A stretch of 41,061 bases of DNA, taken from CAYNVS01 sp964400725 (GTDB lineage: Bacteria > Myxococcota_A > SURF-8 > CAYNVS01). Positions 17,041-25,366 of this stretch are shown here, piece by piece; position 1 is the stretch's first letter; the number at the start of each line of letters is the position of its first letter. The stretch spans positions 1 to 41,061 of the forward strand of contig CAYNVS010000029.1 in NCBI GenBank assembly GCA_964400725.1, in the 5' to 3' direction. Both the position numbers and the translations under genes were made by a program. Under the pieces are notes generated by a model. The model saw only the letters and a list, made by a program, of their open reading frames with translations. It was not told where the DNA came from and did no database searches.

Positions 17041-17185
17041 AAATTTTTGGTTATTTCTGGAAGCGATTGAAAATTTACTTTCGGCGAAACGGCTTGAACG
17101 CGGCTGCAATAAGCGTTTCGGCCATGCTCTTTAAATTGCTCAGACCTGTTAATGTTAAGTTATTTTAATTTATTTTCCGGTTAAA

Positions 17186-17740
17186 ATGTCGAAACGTAAA
17201 AATACGACGAACGTAGGGATTAATTATTTCAAAGGCGAGTTTGACGGCTGGGCCGAAGAAAACGGAAGATTCCGAGTTCCCGTCGAGTTTTTCAACGTTC
17301 TCGAAACCCTTAAAGAAGACAGCCTAACCATAACGCGCTCGATAGTCGATCCGGAAGGATCGCGCTCGCTGGAGGCTCACCCGACGAGTCGCTGGCGCGA
17401 ATACGAGAGGCGGGTAAAAGAAGAGGTTCTGCCAGAAATGGACGAAAAATCGCGGTATTACGTCAACAATTTCTATCTGAATGCCGCAAGCAAAGTCGCG
17501 ATAGGCTCCCAAGGCCGAGTCTTGCTTCCGGCGTCAAAACGCCTATACCTCGAATTGGACGACGGCAAAGGAAAAAACGTTACCAATGATTTGCTGATTT
17601 TCATCGGATGCGGATCGTTCTTCCGAATCTACCGCAGCGAAGATTACTTCAAGACTTGCAAGGAACTAGGCAGTGGCTTTGACCCGTCAGCACTGATCAA
17701 GGTTCAGGGAGATATGAATACAAAGATTGAAAATAAATGA
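17186..17740 (+). CDS. mraZ: MraZ, dcw-cluster transcriptional regulator
   Basis: MraZ is the AbrB/SpoVT-fold DNA-binding protein that opens most dcw clusters and controls them. Both halves of the duplicated fold are present: FKGEFDGWAEENGRFRVPVEFF (about 13-34) and ASKVAIGSQGRVLLPASKRLYLEL (about 98-121), with the conserved GR-x-x-x-P cores. At 184 residues it is about 35 longer than usual, through a longer middle (HPTSRWREYERRVKEE and following) and a tail. No strong Shine-Dalgarno precedes the ATG. Its position first in the cluster confirms the identity. Confidence 0.88.
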   Translation: MSKRKNTTNVGINYFKGEFDGWAEENGRFRVPVEFFNVLETLKEDSLTITRSIVDPEGSRSLEAHPTSRWREYERRVKEEVLPEMDEKSRYYVNNFYLNAASKVAIGSQGRVLLPASKRLYLELDDGKGKNVTNDLLIFIGCGSFFRIYRSEDYFKTCKELGSGFDPSALIKVQGDMNTKIENK

Positions 17741-17766
17741 AAGTAGAATATTCCACGGAGGACGGA

Positions 17767-18144
17767 ATGAAAAATTCATACACAGGCGACTTGAAGAATG
17801 AAACGCGCGCCTCAGAAGAAGGTCCGCAAATGCTTCTTCTGCGCCAAACCGAAAACGGACTGCTGATTAAGGCGAACAAAGCGGTCGGACGCTCCGGGCT
17901 TCTTTCAATTAATAAAGCAATCACAGCGGCGCTCGCCTCGGAAGTTTACAGCGTCAGACTCGACCTTACCGATACGCTTTACGCGCATTATAAAATCGGC
18001 GACGTGGTGTGCGAAAAGGGGCGTCAGTTATGGGCAATTGGCGGAGAACTGCGCGTCGAAACCGGCGGAAACAGAGAAATTATAAGTCTCATTAACCTTT
18101 CGACCGCCGGAATGAAATGGGCGGAAGGGCTGATTATCAATTAA
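17767..18144 (+). CDS. Small STAS-like protein inserted in dcw cluster
   Basis: I prefer the ATG at 17767, which has GGAGG five bases upstream, giving 125 residues; an alternative ATG at 17737 overlaps the mraZ stop as ATGA but lacks a Shine-Dalgarno. The product is soluble. Its pattern (VGRSGLLSINKAITAAL, then VRLDLTDTLYAHYKIGDVV, then GGELRVETGG and LINLSTAGMKW) resembles the strand-helix order of a STAS/anti-sigma-antagonist domain, including the LDL segment before the usual phosphoserine loop. The serine of that loop is not evident, so any switch by phosphorylation is uncertain. No standard dcw gene sits between mraZ and rsmH, so a regulatory role tied to division is possible but unproven. 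Confidence 0.6.
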   Translation: MKNSYTGDLKNETRASEEGPQMLLLRQTENGLLIKANKAVGRSGLLSINKAITAALASEVYSVRLDLTDTLYAHYKIGDVVCEKGRQLWAIGGELRVETGGNREIISLINLSTAGMKWAEGLIIN

Positions 18145-18155
18145 GGAAGCAAATT

Positions 18156-19064
18156 ATGAAGGAGAGCGTTCACGTTCCGGTTCTTCTGAGGGTAATCATC
18201 GACTACATCGTCGTGAAAAAGGACGGCGTTTACTTCGACGCCACTCTAGACGGCGCGAATATGGCCAGAGCCATTTTGCCGAAATTAGAGGGAAATTTTA
18301 TATACGCGGCGACCGACCGGGACGCAAACGCCGTTGAAAACGCGAAGCATACGCTCGCCGGATACGGCGACAAGGTTAAAATTTTCAACCGCAACTTTTG
18401 CGAAGTCGACGAAATATTAAAGGAATGCGGGCGAACCGGCTTCGACGGAATGCTGGCGGATTTGGGCATCTCAAGCGACCAGCTGGAAGACGGCGCGCGA
18501 GGCTTCTCTTTCAACAAAGAGGGCGACCTCGACATGCGATTCGACCAAAACAAAGGAGAACCTCTACGCGAGCTTCTCCGTAAAATGACCGAGCGCGAAA
18601 TAGCCGACGTCATTTACAACCTTGGACAGGAAAGACTTTCTTTCAGAATAGCCCGCGGCATTGCGCGAGCCGTCAGCGAAAACAAGATGTCCACAAGCAA
18701 AGATTTGGCGGCCGCAGTCGTAGCCGCCTATCCTCCGAAACTGCGTCATGGCCGCATACATTGCGCCACCAAAACTTTCGGCGGTTTCCGAAAATTCGTA
18801 AACGACGAATCGGGCTCGCTCGAAAAGTTTCTCGCGAAAGCGTATTCTCTGCTCAACGACAAAGGCCGCCTGTTGGTAATCAGCTTCGAGAGCATTGACG
18901 ACGCGATCACGAAAAAATCCATGAGGGAAGCGGAGGCGGCGGGCTTCGGAAAAATTCTAACAAAAAAGCCGATAACTCCATCGGAAGAAGAATCAAAACA
19001 AAACCCAAGGTGCCGCACGGCCAAACTGCGGGTATTTGAAAGGAGAATTGCCGATGACGATTAG
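18156..19064 (+). CDS. rsmH: RsmH, 16S rRNA C1402 N4-methyltransferase (diverged)
   Basis: The start at 18156 (MKESVHVPVLL, AAGGA upstream) is chosen because HxPVLL opens the family; the longer frame starts inside the previous gene. Family landmarks are MLADLGISSDQLED and ARGFSF with DLDMRFD (about 105-135), and RLLVISFESIDD near 245. RsmH methylates C1402 of 16S rRNA in the ribosomal P site. Several key positions differ from the canonical form: the Gly-rich SAM loop (GTFGRGGHS in E. coli) reads ATLDGANMA here, HPATRTFQA reads HCATKTFGG, and FHSLED reads FESIDD. The gene is intact and in the normal dcw position, overlapping ftsL by 11 bp. Activity may be altered. Confidence 0.85.
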   Translation: MKESVHVPVLLRVIIDYIVVKKDGVYFDATLDGANMARAILPKLEGNFIYAATDRDANAVENAKHTLAGYGDKVKIFNRNFCEVDEILKECGRTGFDGMLADLGISSDQLEDGARGFSFNKEGDLDMRFDQNKGEPLRELLRKMTEREIADVIYNLGQERLSFRIARGIARAVSENKMSTSKDLAAAVVAAYPPKLRHGRIHCATKTFGGFRKFVNDESGSLEKFLAKAYSLLNDKGRLLVISFESIDDAITKKSMREAEAAGFGKILTKKPITPSEEESKQNPRCRTAKLRVFERRIADDD

Positions 19065-19413
19065 CTTCAACGACGAGCCAAGACCGAAGAGCCGGACGAC
19101 TACTAGCGCGTCGTCCGTCGAAAGAAAAATCCGCGCCGCTCTGTGGTTCGCGTCCGCCGCGGCAATTATTCTCGCGTTGTTCGCCAACGTGTATTACGCC
19201 GTCGATAGAATTACGCAGGAGCGGGCGCAGTTCAATTATATGTCTATGAAGACAGCCCAGGAAGCGGAAATGAAACGCACGGAACAAGAGATTATACGCT
19301 TGACGAATCCGAAGGCTCTTGAATCTAAAGCGGCGTCTCTGGGCTTCCACGATCCGTTTAGAAACGAAATTATTAAAATCGGCTCCGAAAAGAAAAAAGC
19401 CGAAAGCAGGTAA
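19054..19413 (+). CDS. ftsL: FtsL-like division protein
   Basis: The start at 19054 is supported by AAGGAG upstream. The 119-residue bitopic protein has a short cytoplasmic N-terminus (about 30 residues), one transmembrane helix (about 34-53) and a periplasmic coiled coil rich in Glu, Gln and Met, ending in NPKALESKAASLGF. That closing segment and the position between rsmH and ftsI mark FtsL, which links FtsQ and FtsB to the septal synthase FtsW-FtsI. Sequence conservation in this family is low, so the call leans on topology and context. No ftsB is seen in the window. Confidence 0.8.
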   Translation: MTISFNDEPRPKSRTTTSASSVERKIRAALWFASAAAIILALFANVYYAVDRITQERAQFNYMSMKTAQEAEMKRTEQEIIRLTNPKALESKAASLGFHDPFRNEIIKIGSEKKKAESR

Positions 19414-19481
19414 CGCGCAGGACGCTTAATGCGGCTTGACGCGCGTAGTTTGTCCCGACTAGCGCTTTGAGGAGGCGGCAT

Positions 19482-21266
19482 ATGTTCAAATGGAAAAACG
19501 ACGCCGTAAAAAATACGGAAGAAAAAAAGTCGAGGGCGATAAGAACGCGCATTAAAATCCTCGCTTTTCTCGCCGCGATTCCGCTTCTCAGCCTTTTTTT
19601 CAGGGCTTACGAACTCCAAATAGTCAAAGGCGCCGCGCTTCTTAAGGAAAGCAAAGATCAAACAATAGCCAAGGTCGTCATCGAGCCGGCGCGCGGAGAC
19701 ATCTTCGACCGCAACGGCGCGCCGATAGTAAGCACAATCAAAACGAAATCTCTCTTCATCCGTCCGCGAGAACTCGTCGTCGCCAAAGAAGAACTCGAAG
19801 CGAAGCTAATCGCAATATTTCCGCAATACGAGCCGCTCATCCGCAAGCAATTCCAGAAGAAAGGAAGTTTTATCTGGATTCTTAAGAACCTTACGCTTGA
19901 AGACGATAAAAAATTGGAAAGCTCGGGCATTTTGAAAACCGCCGACGGTCTTCCGATGCCCGGAATAGGAACGCTGCCGGAAAATACCCGCTCGTACCCG
20001 TACGGAGAGCTTGCCGCGCCAATAATTGGCTTCGTAAACTGGGACGGCGAAGGTTTAATGGGCATCGAAAAAAGCTACGACGAGCTGCTTAAAGGACGAA
20101 AAGTAATTCTTAAAGGAAGCTGCGACGCCAGACGCCGCGTCGGTCTCAACATGCTTACGGTCGATCCTACGCTCAATAAAGGAACTTCGCTCATTCTTAC
20201 GATTGACAAAGATTACCAATACATCGCGGAAAAAGCGATAAAAGACGCGGTGGAAAAAGCCGAAGCAAGGCTTGGCATCGCCATTATAAGCGATCCTCAA
20301 AGCGGCGAACTGCTTGCGATCGCCGAATACCCGTCATTTGACATAAGTAAATATTATTTATACAATGATAGCGATCTCTATTCCGCCGCGGTTGAAGAAG
20401 TTTTCGAGCCCGGCTCGACATTAAAAACCGTAACGATAGCCGGGGCGCTTGATAAAAACGCGGTTAAAGCCGGCGACGTCTTCAACGTCGGCAACGGTTC
20501 GCTTAAAATCGGCCCCAACACTATTCACGACAGCCACGGCTACGGCGGGGACGCGTCTTTTACGGTTGAAGAAATCCTCGTTAAGAGCTCCAACGTTGGA
20601 ACCGCGCTTATAGGCATGAAGCTAGGCTCCGAAAGTTTGTATAAATACCTTAAAGCGTTTGGATTCGGCCAAAAAACCGGGCTGCCTCTTCCGGGCGAGC
20701 CCAAAGGGCTGTTGCGGCATTATAAAAAATGGATGCCCATTGATTTAGCCAACGCCGCATTCGGTCAGGGCGTATCGGTTACCCCGTTTCAGATCGTACA
20801 GATGGTAAACGTCGTCGCTGCGGACGGCATTCTTGCGCCTCTTAAAATAATCAAAGGCATAATTACCAACGATTCAAAATTCGCCACGTTGGAAGACGAA
20901 GACGATAGAATGTACACGCGCGCAATCAAAGTCGAAACGGCCAAACTTATGCGCGAGATTATGGCCAAGGTTACCGACGAGGGCGGCACCGGAACAAAGG
21001 CCGCCATAGAAGGCATTGAAGTAGCCGGGAAAACGGGTACAGCGCAGAAATATGACAAAGCTACCAAAACTTATTCAAAGAAACTATGGACTAGTTGGTT
21101 TGTCGGAATGCTGCCGGCGGATAAGCCCGAGCTGTCCGTCGTGATTTTGATTGACGAACCTTTGAAAGGCTACTATGGAGGCGAGTTATGCGCGCCTGTT
21201 TTTAAACGCATAGTTACCGATATTCTGAAAAAACGCGGACAATTGGCCGCAGAACCGCAAAATTAG
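19482..21266 (+). CDS. ftsI: FtsI, septal peptidoglycan D,D-transpeptidase (PBP3)
   Basis: The start at 19482 has GGAGG upstream. The 594-residue protein has an N-terminal membrane anchor (about 23-42), the class-B PBP dimerisation region with RGDIFDRNG at 71-79, and the transpeptidase domain with all three active-site motifs: SxxK in EPGSTLK (Ser312, Lys315), SSN at 369-371 and KTGT at 517-520. It crosslinks new septal wall together with FtsW. No PASTA repeats follow, so it is the Gram-negative FtsI form rather than a SpoVD form. The next gene begins 15 bp downstream. Confidence 0.93.
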   Translation: MFKWKNDAVKNTEEKKSRAIRTRIKILAFLAAIPLLSLFFRAYELQIVKGAALLKESKDQTIAKVVIEPARGDIFDRNGAPIVSTIKTKSLFIRPRELVVAKEELEAKLIAIFPQYEPLIRKQFQKKGSFIWILKNLTLEDDKKLESSGILKTADGLPMPGIGTLPENTRSYPYGELAAPIIGFVNWDGEGLMGIEKSYDELLKGRKVILKGSCDARRRVGLNMLTVDPTLNKGTSLILTIDKDYQYIAEKAIKDAVEKAEARLGIAIISDPQSGELLAIAEYPSFDISKYYLYNDSDLYSAAVEEVFEPGSTLKTVTIAGALDKNAVKAGDVFNVGNGSLKIGPNTIHDSHGYGGDASFTVEEILVKSSNVGTALIGMKLGSESLYKYLKAFGFGQKTGLPLPGEPKGLLRHYKKWMPIDLANAAFGQGVSVTPFQIVQMVNVVAADGILAPLKIIKGIITNDSKFATLEDEDDRMYTRAIKVETAKLMREIMAKVTDEGGTGTKAAIEGIEVAGKTGTAQKYDKATKTYSKKLWTSWFVGMLPADKPELSVVILIDEPLKGYYGGELCAPVFKRIVTDILKKRGQLAAEPQN

Positions 21267-21281
21267 AGCGGGAGACGCCGA

Positions 21282-22856
21282 ATGGAAATCATCAAACGCG
21301 AAATGCGCGAAATTATAAAAGAGCTCGACTGCGAAATAATCGCCGGCGGCGATAAAACAGAAATTACCGGCATTGCGTTAGATTCTCGTCTCTGTCAAAA
21401 AGGCTTTGCGTTTATAGCGGTGCGCGGAGAAAAAGACGAAGGCTCGCGCTACATAAAGAGCGCGATTGAAAACGGCGCCGCGGCGGTAATCGCGGAGGAA
21501 TTTCCATCGGACGTAGATTTAAGCTCGGTTTGCGCGGTTAAAGTCAGCGATTCCAGACTAGCTGCGGCTCTTGCGGCGTCGGCGTATTACGGCTTTCCGT
21601 CAAAATACATGCGCGTCGTCGCGGCGACCGGGACCAACGGCAAGACTAGTTTTACCTACATTTGCGACGCGGCCGCCGCGGCTCTGGGAGCGGTTTGCGG
21701 CGTTATCGGCACCAATGGTTACCGCTATCCCGGAGCGTTTTTCGACGCTCCCAACACGACGCCCGACCCGATTACTCTGCAAAGTCTTTTATACAGGATG
21801 AAACAAAACGGCGTTACGCACGTTTTCGCGGAGTTTTCAAGCCACGCTTTAAAGCAAAAACGCGGAGACGGAACGCATTTAAGCGGCGCGTCGTTCAGCA
21901 ACCTGACCCGCGACCACATGGATTATTTCAAGACGATGGACGAGCAAAAAGAAGCCAAGTTCAGGCTTTTTCTCGAACTTATTCCATCTTCTAAACCGCT
22001 CGATTTCGAGCCTTTCTCCGTAGTCTGCGAGGACGACGAGGCGGGAAAAGAACTGGCGAGGCGCGCTAAAAAGGCCGGCGCAAGACTGGCGACCGTTTCG
22101 CTAAAAAATCCCGACGCCGATTTTTACGTCTGCGACGCGAAACTAAAAATCGACGGAACCAGCGCCAAGGCCGTACTTAAAGAAACGAAAGAGTCTTTCG
22201 CTCTCAAAACTAATTTAATAGGCGCGCACAACCTTGAAAACGTCGCGCTTTCAGCCGCGGCGCTCATAATGCTCGGCTTCAAGCCGTCCGAGGTTTTCTC
22301 GACGTTCGGCAGACTGCGCCTGTCCATTCCCGGCCGGTTGGAAGAAATTCAGAACGAACGCGGAATAAAGGTATTCGTCGATTACGCCCACACAGACGAC
22401 GGTTTGCGCAAAATAATTTCCGCCGTCCGAGCCGTTTCAAACAAAAGGTTGATTATAATCGCGGGCGCCGGAGGAGACAGGGACAAAGGAAAGCGCGCTC
22501 CGATGGGCAAAGCGGCCTGCATGGCCGATTTGGCGATCATTACATCCGACAACCCGCGGACGGAAAATCCTCTCGACATTATCGCGGGAGTCGCGGCGGG
22601 CTGCGAAGAAAGCGGCAAAACGAGGCTCGCGGGATTTGATGAAGCCGCCTCGCGCGACGGCTACGTAATAGAACCGGACAGAGGCAAAGCGATATTTAAC
22701 GCTATAAATATCTGCGCGAAACCGGGAGACGTATTAATCATTGCCGGCAAAGGCGCGGAGGATTACCAGATAATCGGAACGGAAAAACGCCGTTTTGACG
22801 ACCGCGAAGAAGCCCGCAAGGCTCTTTTTGAAAAAGACGGAGAATTCCATGCTTGA
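21282..22856 (+). CDS. murE: MurE, UDP-MurNAc-dipeptide:meso-diaminopimelate ligase
   Basis: MurE adds the third stem-peptide residue in the cytoplasm. The 524-residue ligase shows the P-loop ATGTNGKTS (115-123), the carbamylated-lysine region HxxLKQKRG, the DYAHT motif and GGDRDKGKRAPMG. DNPR at 423-426 is the signature for meso-diaminopimelate rather than lysine, which says the wall is of the Gram-negative DAP type. GGGAG lies upstream of the ATG. The end overlaps murF by 8 bp. Confidence 0.94.
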   Translation: MEIIKREMREIIKELDCEIIAGGDKTEITGIALDSRLCQKGFAFIAVRGEKDEGSRYIKSAIENGAAAVIAEEFPSDVDLSSVCAVKVSDSRLAAALAASAYYGFPSKYMRVVAATGTNGKTSFTYICDAAAAALGAVCGVIGTNGYRYPGAFFDAPNTTPDPITLQSLLYRMKQNGVTHVFAEFSSHALKQKRGDGTHLSGASFSNLTRDHMDYFKTMDEQKEAKFRLFLELIPSSKPLDFEPFSVVCEDDEAGKELARRAKKAGARLATVSLKNPDADFYVCDAKLKIDGTSAKAVLKETKESFALKTNLIGAHNLENVALSAAALIMLGFKPSEVFSTFGRLRLSIPGRLEEIQNERGIKVFVDYAHTDDGLRKIISAVRAVSNKRLIIIAGAGGDRDKGKRAPMGKAACMADLAIITSDNPRTENPLDIIAGVAAGCEESGKTRLAGFDEAASRDGYVIEPDRGKAIFNAINICAKPGDVLIIAGKGAEDYQIIGTEKRRFDDREEARKALFEKDGEFHA

Positions 22857-24267
22857 GAAAGCGCTTGCTCCGATGAGATGGGAAGCCTCTCAATGGTTCG
22901 ACCCTCTTCCCTACCCTAAAACCGGACGCGGCGCGTCGGTTGATTTCGTAACGACCGACTCCCGCAAAGCGTCGGCGGGAGGCCTCTTCGCGGCCTTAAA
23001 AGGCGAGAACTTCGACGGAGCCGATTTTATAGATCAAGCCTACGAGGCGGGAATAAGAGCGTTCGTCGTAAACGACTGCGAAAAGACTAGAAAAGCGGCG
23101 GCGAAATATAACGACGCCGCGTTCGTATTAGCGCCCGACTCGGCGCGAGCCTTTGGCGATTTGGCAAACGCTTGGAGAAGAAGCCGCAGCGCGAAACTTT
23201 TTAATATAACCGGTTCGAGCGGCAAGACGACCACCAAGGAAATGTGCGCGCACCTTGCTCTTTCGTTCGGAGCCGCTCACTTTACGGCGGGCAACTTCAA
23301 CAATTTAATCGGCGTTCCGATAACTCTTTTCAGTCTTCGCGACGAGCCGGTTTCTATAGTGGAAATAGGAACCAGCGCGCCGGGCGAAATCGCCCGCGAA
23401 GCCGAAATATGCGAACCGGACGCCGGATTAATTACCGCGGTACACGCGGCGCATCTCGAAGGGCTGGGCTCGATTGAAGGAGTCGCCAAAGAAAAGCTCG
23501 CTCTCTTCGCAAACCTCGCTCAAAGAGGAAAAACGCTCGCGGTAAACCTCGACGACGAGTTCGTCGCGAAAGGAGCCGACGCTCTTAACGCAAGAAAAAT
23601 TACTTATTCCGCAAACCGCCGCGACGCCGATATACGAGCCGAAAATATCGCCGCGACGGACGTTTCGGTTTCGTTCGACGCCGTTTGCGCGGGAGAAAAA
23701 GCGAGAGTGGAGCTGCCGATCGCCGGGATTCACAACGTCTCTAACGCTCTCGCCGCCCTTTCTTTCGCGGTATTTCTCGGCTTTCCGTTTTTCCGCGCCG
23801 CAAACGCGCTCTCCGGCTTTGAGCCTTACGCGGGCAGGCAGAGCGTCCGCGCGGAATTCTCCGGCGTTACCGTAATCGACGATTCGTACAACGCAAACGC
23901 CGGTTCGATGAAGGCGTCGCTGTCGGCTCTAAAACTACGAAAAGGCCGCAAAATAGCGGTTCTCGGCTCAATAATGGAACTTGGAGCTTTTACCGAAAGC
24001 GTCCACAAAGAAATAGGCGCCTTTGCCGCGGAAGCCGCGGACGCGCTTTTTTTCTTCGGCCCTTCCGCGCGTCTTTTCGCGCGGGGCGCGGCGGACGCCG
24101 GAGCTCGGCAGATATTCGTTTTTGAGGACGACATGGAAGCGCTCGTCGCCGCTTTGGCCGGTTTCGTTCAAAAAGGCGACTGCGCTCTTATTAAAGGCTC
24201 CAGACGGAATAAAATCGAAAGGGCCTTAGCGGCTTTTGAAAAATTCAGGACGCCCGCGGGAGGGTAA
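22849..24267 (+). CDS. murF: MurF, UDP-MurNAc-tripeptide:D-Ala-D-Ala ligase
   Basis: The ATG at 22849, just before the murE stop, has GGAGAA upstream and gives 472 residues, the normal size. Motifs in order are DSR near residue 37, P-loop TGSSGKTT (121-128), NFNNLIGVP, the EIGTS segment, DSYNANAGSM in the C-terminal region and KGSRRNKIE at the end. MurF completes the UDP-MurNAc-pentapeptide by adding D-Ala-D-Ala. The ddl gene that supplies this dipeptide is not in the cluster. Confidence 0.93.
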   Translation: MLEKALAPMRWEASQWFDPLPYPKTGRGASVDFVTTDSRKASAGGLFAALKGENFDGADFIDQAYEAGIRAFVVNDCEKTRKAAAKYNDAAFVLAPDSARAFGDLANAWRRSRSAKLFNITGSSGKTTTKEMCAHLALSFGAAHFTAGNFNNLIGVPITLFSLRDEPVSIVEIGTSAPGEIAREAEICEPDAGLITAVHAAHLEGLGSIEGVAKEKLALFANLAQRGKTLAVNLDDEFVAKGADALNARKITYSANRRDADIRAENIAATDVSVSFDAVCAGEKARVELPIAGIHNVSNALAALSFAVFLGFPFFRAANALSGFEPYAGRQSVRAEFSGVTVIDDSYNANAGSMKASLSALKLRKGRKIAVLGSIMELGAFTESVHKEIGAFAAEAADALFFFGPSARLFARGAADAGARQIFVFEDDMEALVAALAGFVQKGDCALIKGSRRNKIERALAAFEKFRTPAGG

Positions 24268-24269
24268 AA

Positions 24270-25364
24270 ATGTTTTATTGGATTTACACTTTTATCGGCG
24301 GAGACACTCCGGCGCGTATTTTCAAATACATCACGACGCGCTCGGCGTTCGCCTTTCTGATGTCTTTCTTCGTCGCGTTCTTCATCATTCCGCGCCTAAT
24401 TGTTTTTATGAAAAAAATTAAGGCCGGACAGCCGATACGAGAGAATTATCTTCCGGAGCACGCGGGCAAAAGGGGCACGCCCATAATGGGCGGACTGGCC
24501 GTTATGGCCGCAGTCGCGGTTTCTTCGCTCCTTTTCGGACGCTTCGACCAGCCGATGATTTGGATAGCGCTGGGCATCGGAACGTTAATAGGGGCGGTCG
24601 GGTTTGCGGACGACTACATGAAAGTAACGCTGCGCTCGACAAAAGGTTTGAGCGGTAAAATCCGAATAGTCGTCGAAATAATAATCTCCGCGGCGTTCGT
24701 TTATTTAGCCATTAAATACGCGCGCGTTACAACCGATATAAACATACCGTTCGTGTGGAAGAGCCCGCTTATCGGCCTTCCGATTTGGGTATATATATCT
24801 TTCGCCGCCCTCGTGCTGGTGTCGAGCAGCCACGCCGCAAACGAAACCGACGGAATAGACGGTCTCGCCACTGGGCCGGCTATAGTCGCCGCCGCCGTCT
24901 TCACCGCGCTGTGCTACATAGCCGGAAACAAAATGCTCGCGACGTATCTTAACGTCCCTTATATTCCCGGAGCCGGAGAGCTGACTTTATTCGCGGCGTC
25001 TCTGGCGGGCGCGCTTCTGGCGTTTCTTTACTACAATTGCAGTCCGGCGTCCATTTTTCTGGGCGACACAGGGAGCATGTTCATCGGGGGCAGCCTCGGC
25101 GCGCTTGCGGTTCTTTCGCATAACGAACTGCTTCTCGTCTTCATTTTAGGCTTCTACGTCCTCGAAACGCTCTCGGTAATACTTCAAGTCGCCAGCTTCA
25201 AGCTCTTTAAAAAGCGCATTTTTCTCATGACGCCGTATCACCACACTCTTGAAAAGAAAGGGTGGAAAGAGCAGCAGATCGCGGTGCGAGCGTGGATATT
25301 CGCCATTTTAACGGCGTTAATCGCTTTGTCGAGCTTAAAACTTCGCTTTAACGTATGGAGATGA
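24270..25364 (+). CDS. mraY: MraY, phospho-MurNAc-pentapeptide transferase
   Basis: MraY moves phospho-MurNAc-pentapeptide to undecaprenyl phosphate to make lipid I at the inner membrane. The 364-residue polytopic protein (about ten helices) has KRGTPIMGG after the first helix, the DDYMK motif, NETDGIDGLATGP, FLGDTGSMFIGG and the late HHTLEKKGWKE segment. GGAGGG precedes the ATG, which is 2 bp after the murF stop. All catalytic aspartates and the histidine motif are present. Confidence 0.94.
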   Translation: MFYWIYTFIGGDTPARIFKYITTRSAFAFLMSFFVAFFIIPRLIVFMKKIKAGQPIRENYLPEHAGKRGTPIMGGLAVMAAVAVSSLLFGRFDQPMIWIALGIGTLIGAVGFADDYMKVTLRSTKGLSGKIRIVVEIIISAAFVYLAIKYARVTTDINIPFVWKSPLIGLPIWVYISFAALVLVSSSHAANETDGIDGLATGPAIVAAAVFTALCYIAGNKMLATYLNVPYIPGAGELTLFAASLAGALLAFLYYNCSPASIFLGDTGSMFIGGSLGALAVLSHNELLLVFILGFYVLETLSVILQVASFKLFKKRIFLMTPYHHTLEKKGWKEQQIAVRAWIFAILTALIALSSLKLRFNVWR

Positions 25365-25366
25365 AA

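Larger units (their letters stand above)
16460..17185. other. AT-rich divergent intergenic region between glgA and mraZ
   Basis: This 726-bp gap holds no credible gene. Its central part (about 16737-16860) is almost pure A/T with alternating A- and T-tracts, which suggests bent or easily melted DNA. Two inverted repeats follow it, and a TTGACA/TATGAA promoter-like pair precedes it. I see no run of consensus DnaA boxes and no cluster of TGGG direct repeats of the kind E. coli MraZ binds. Confidence 0.6.
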
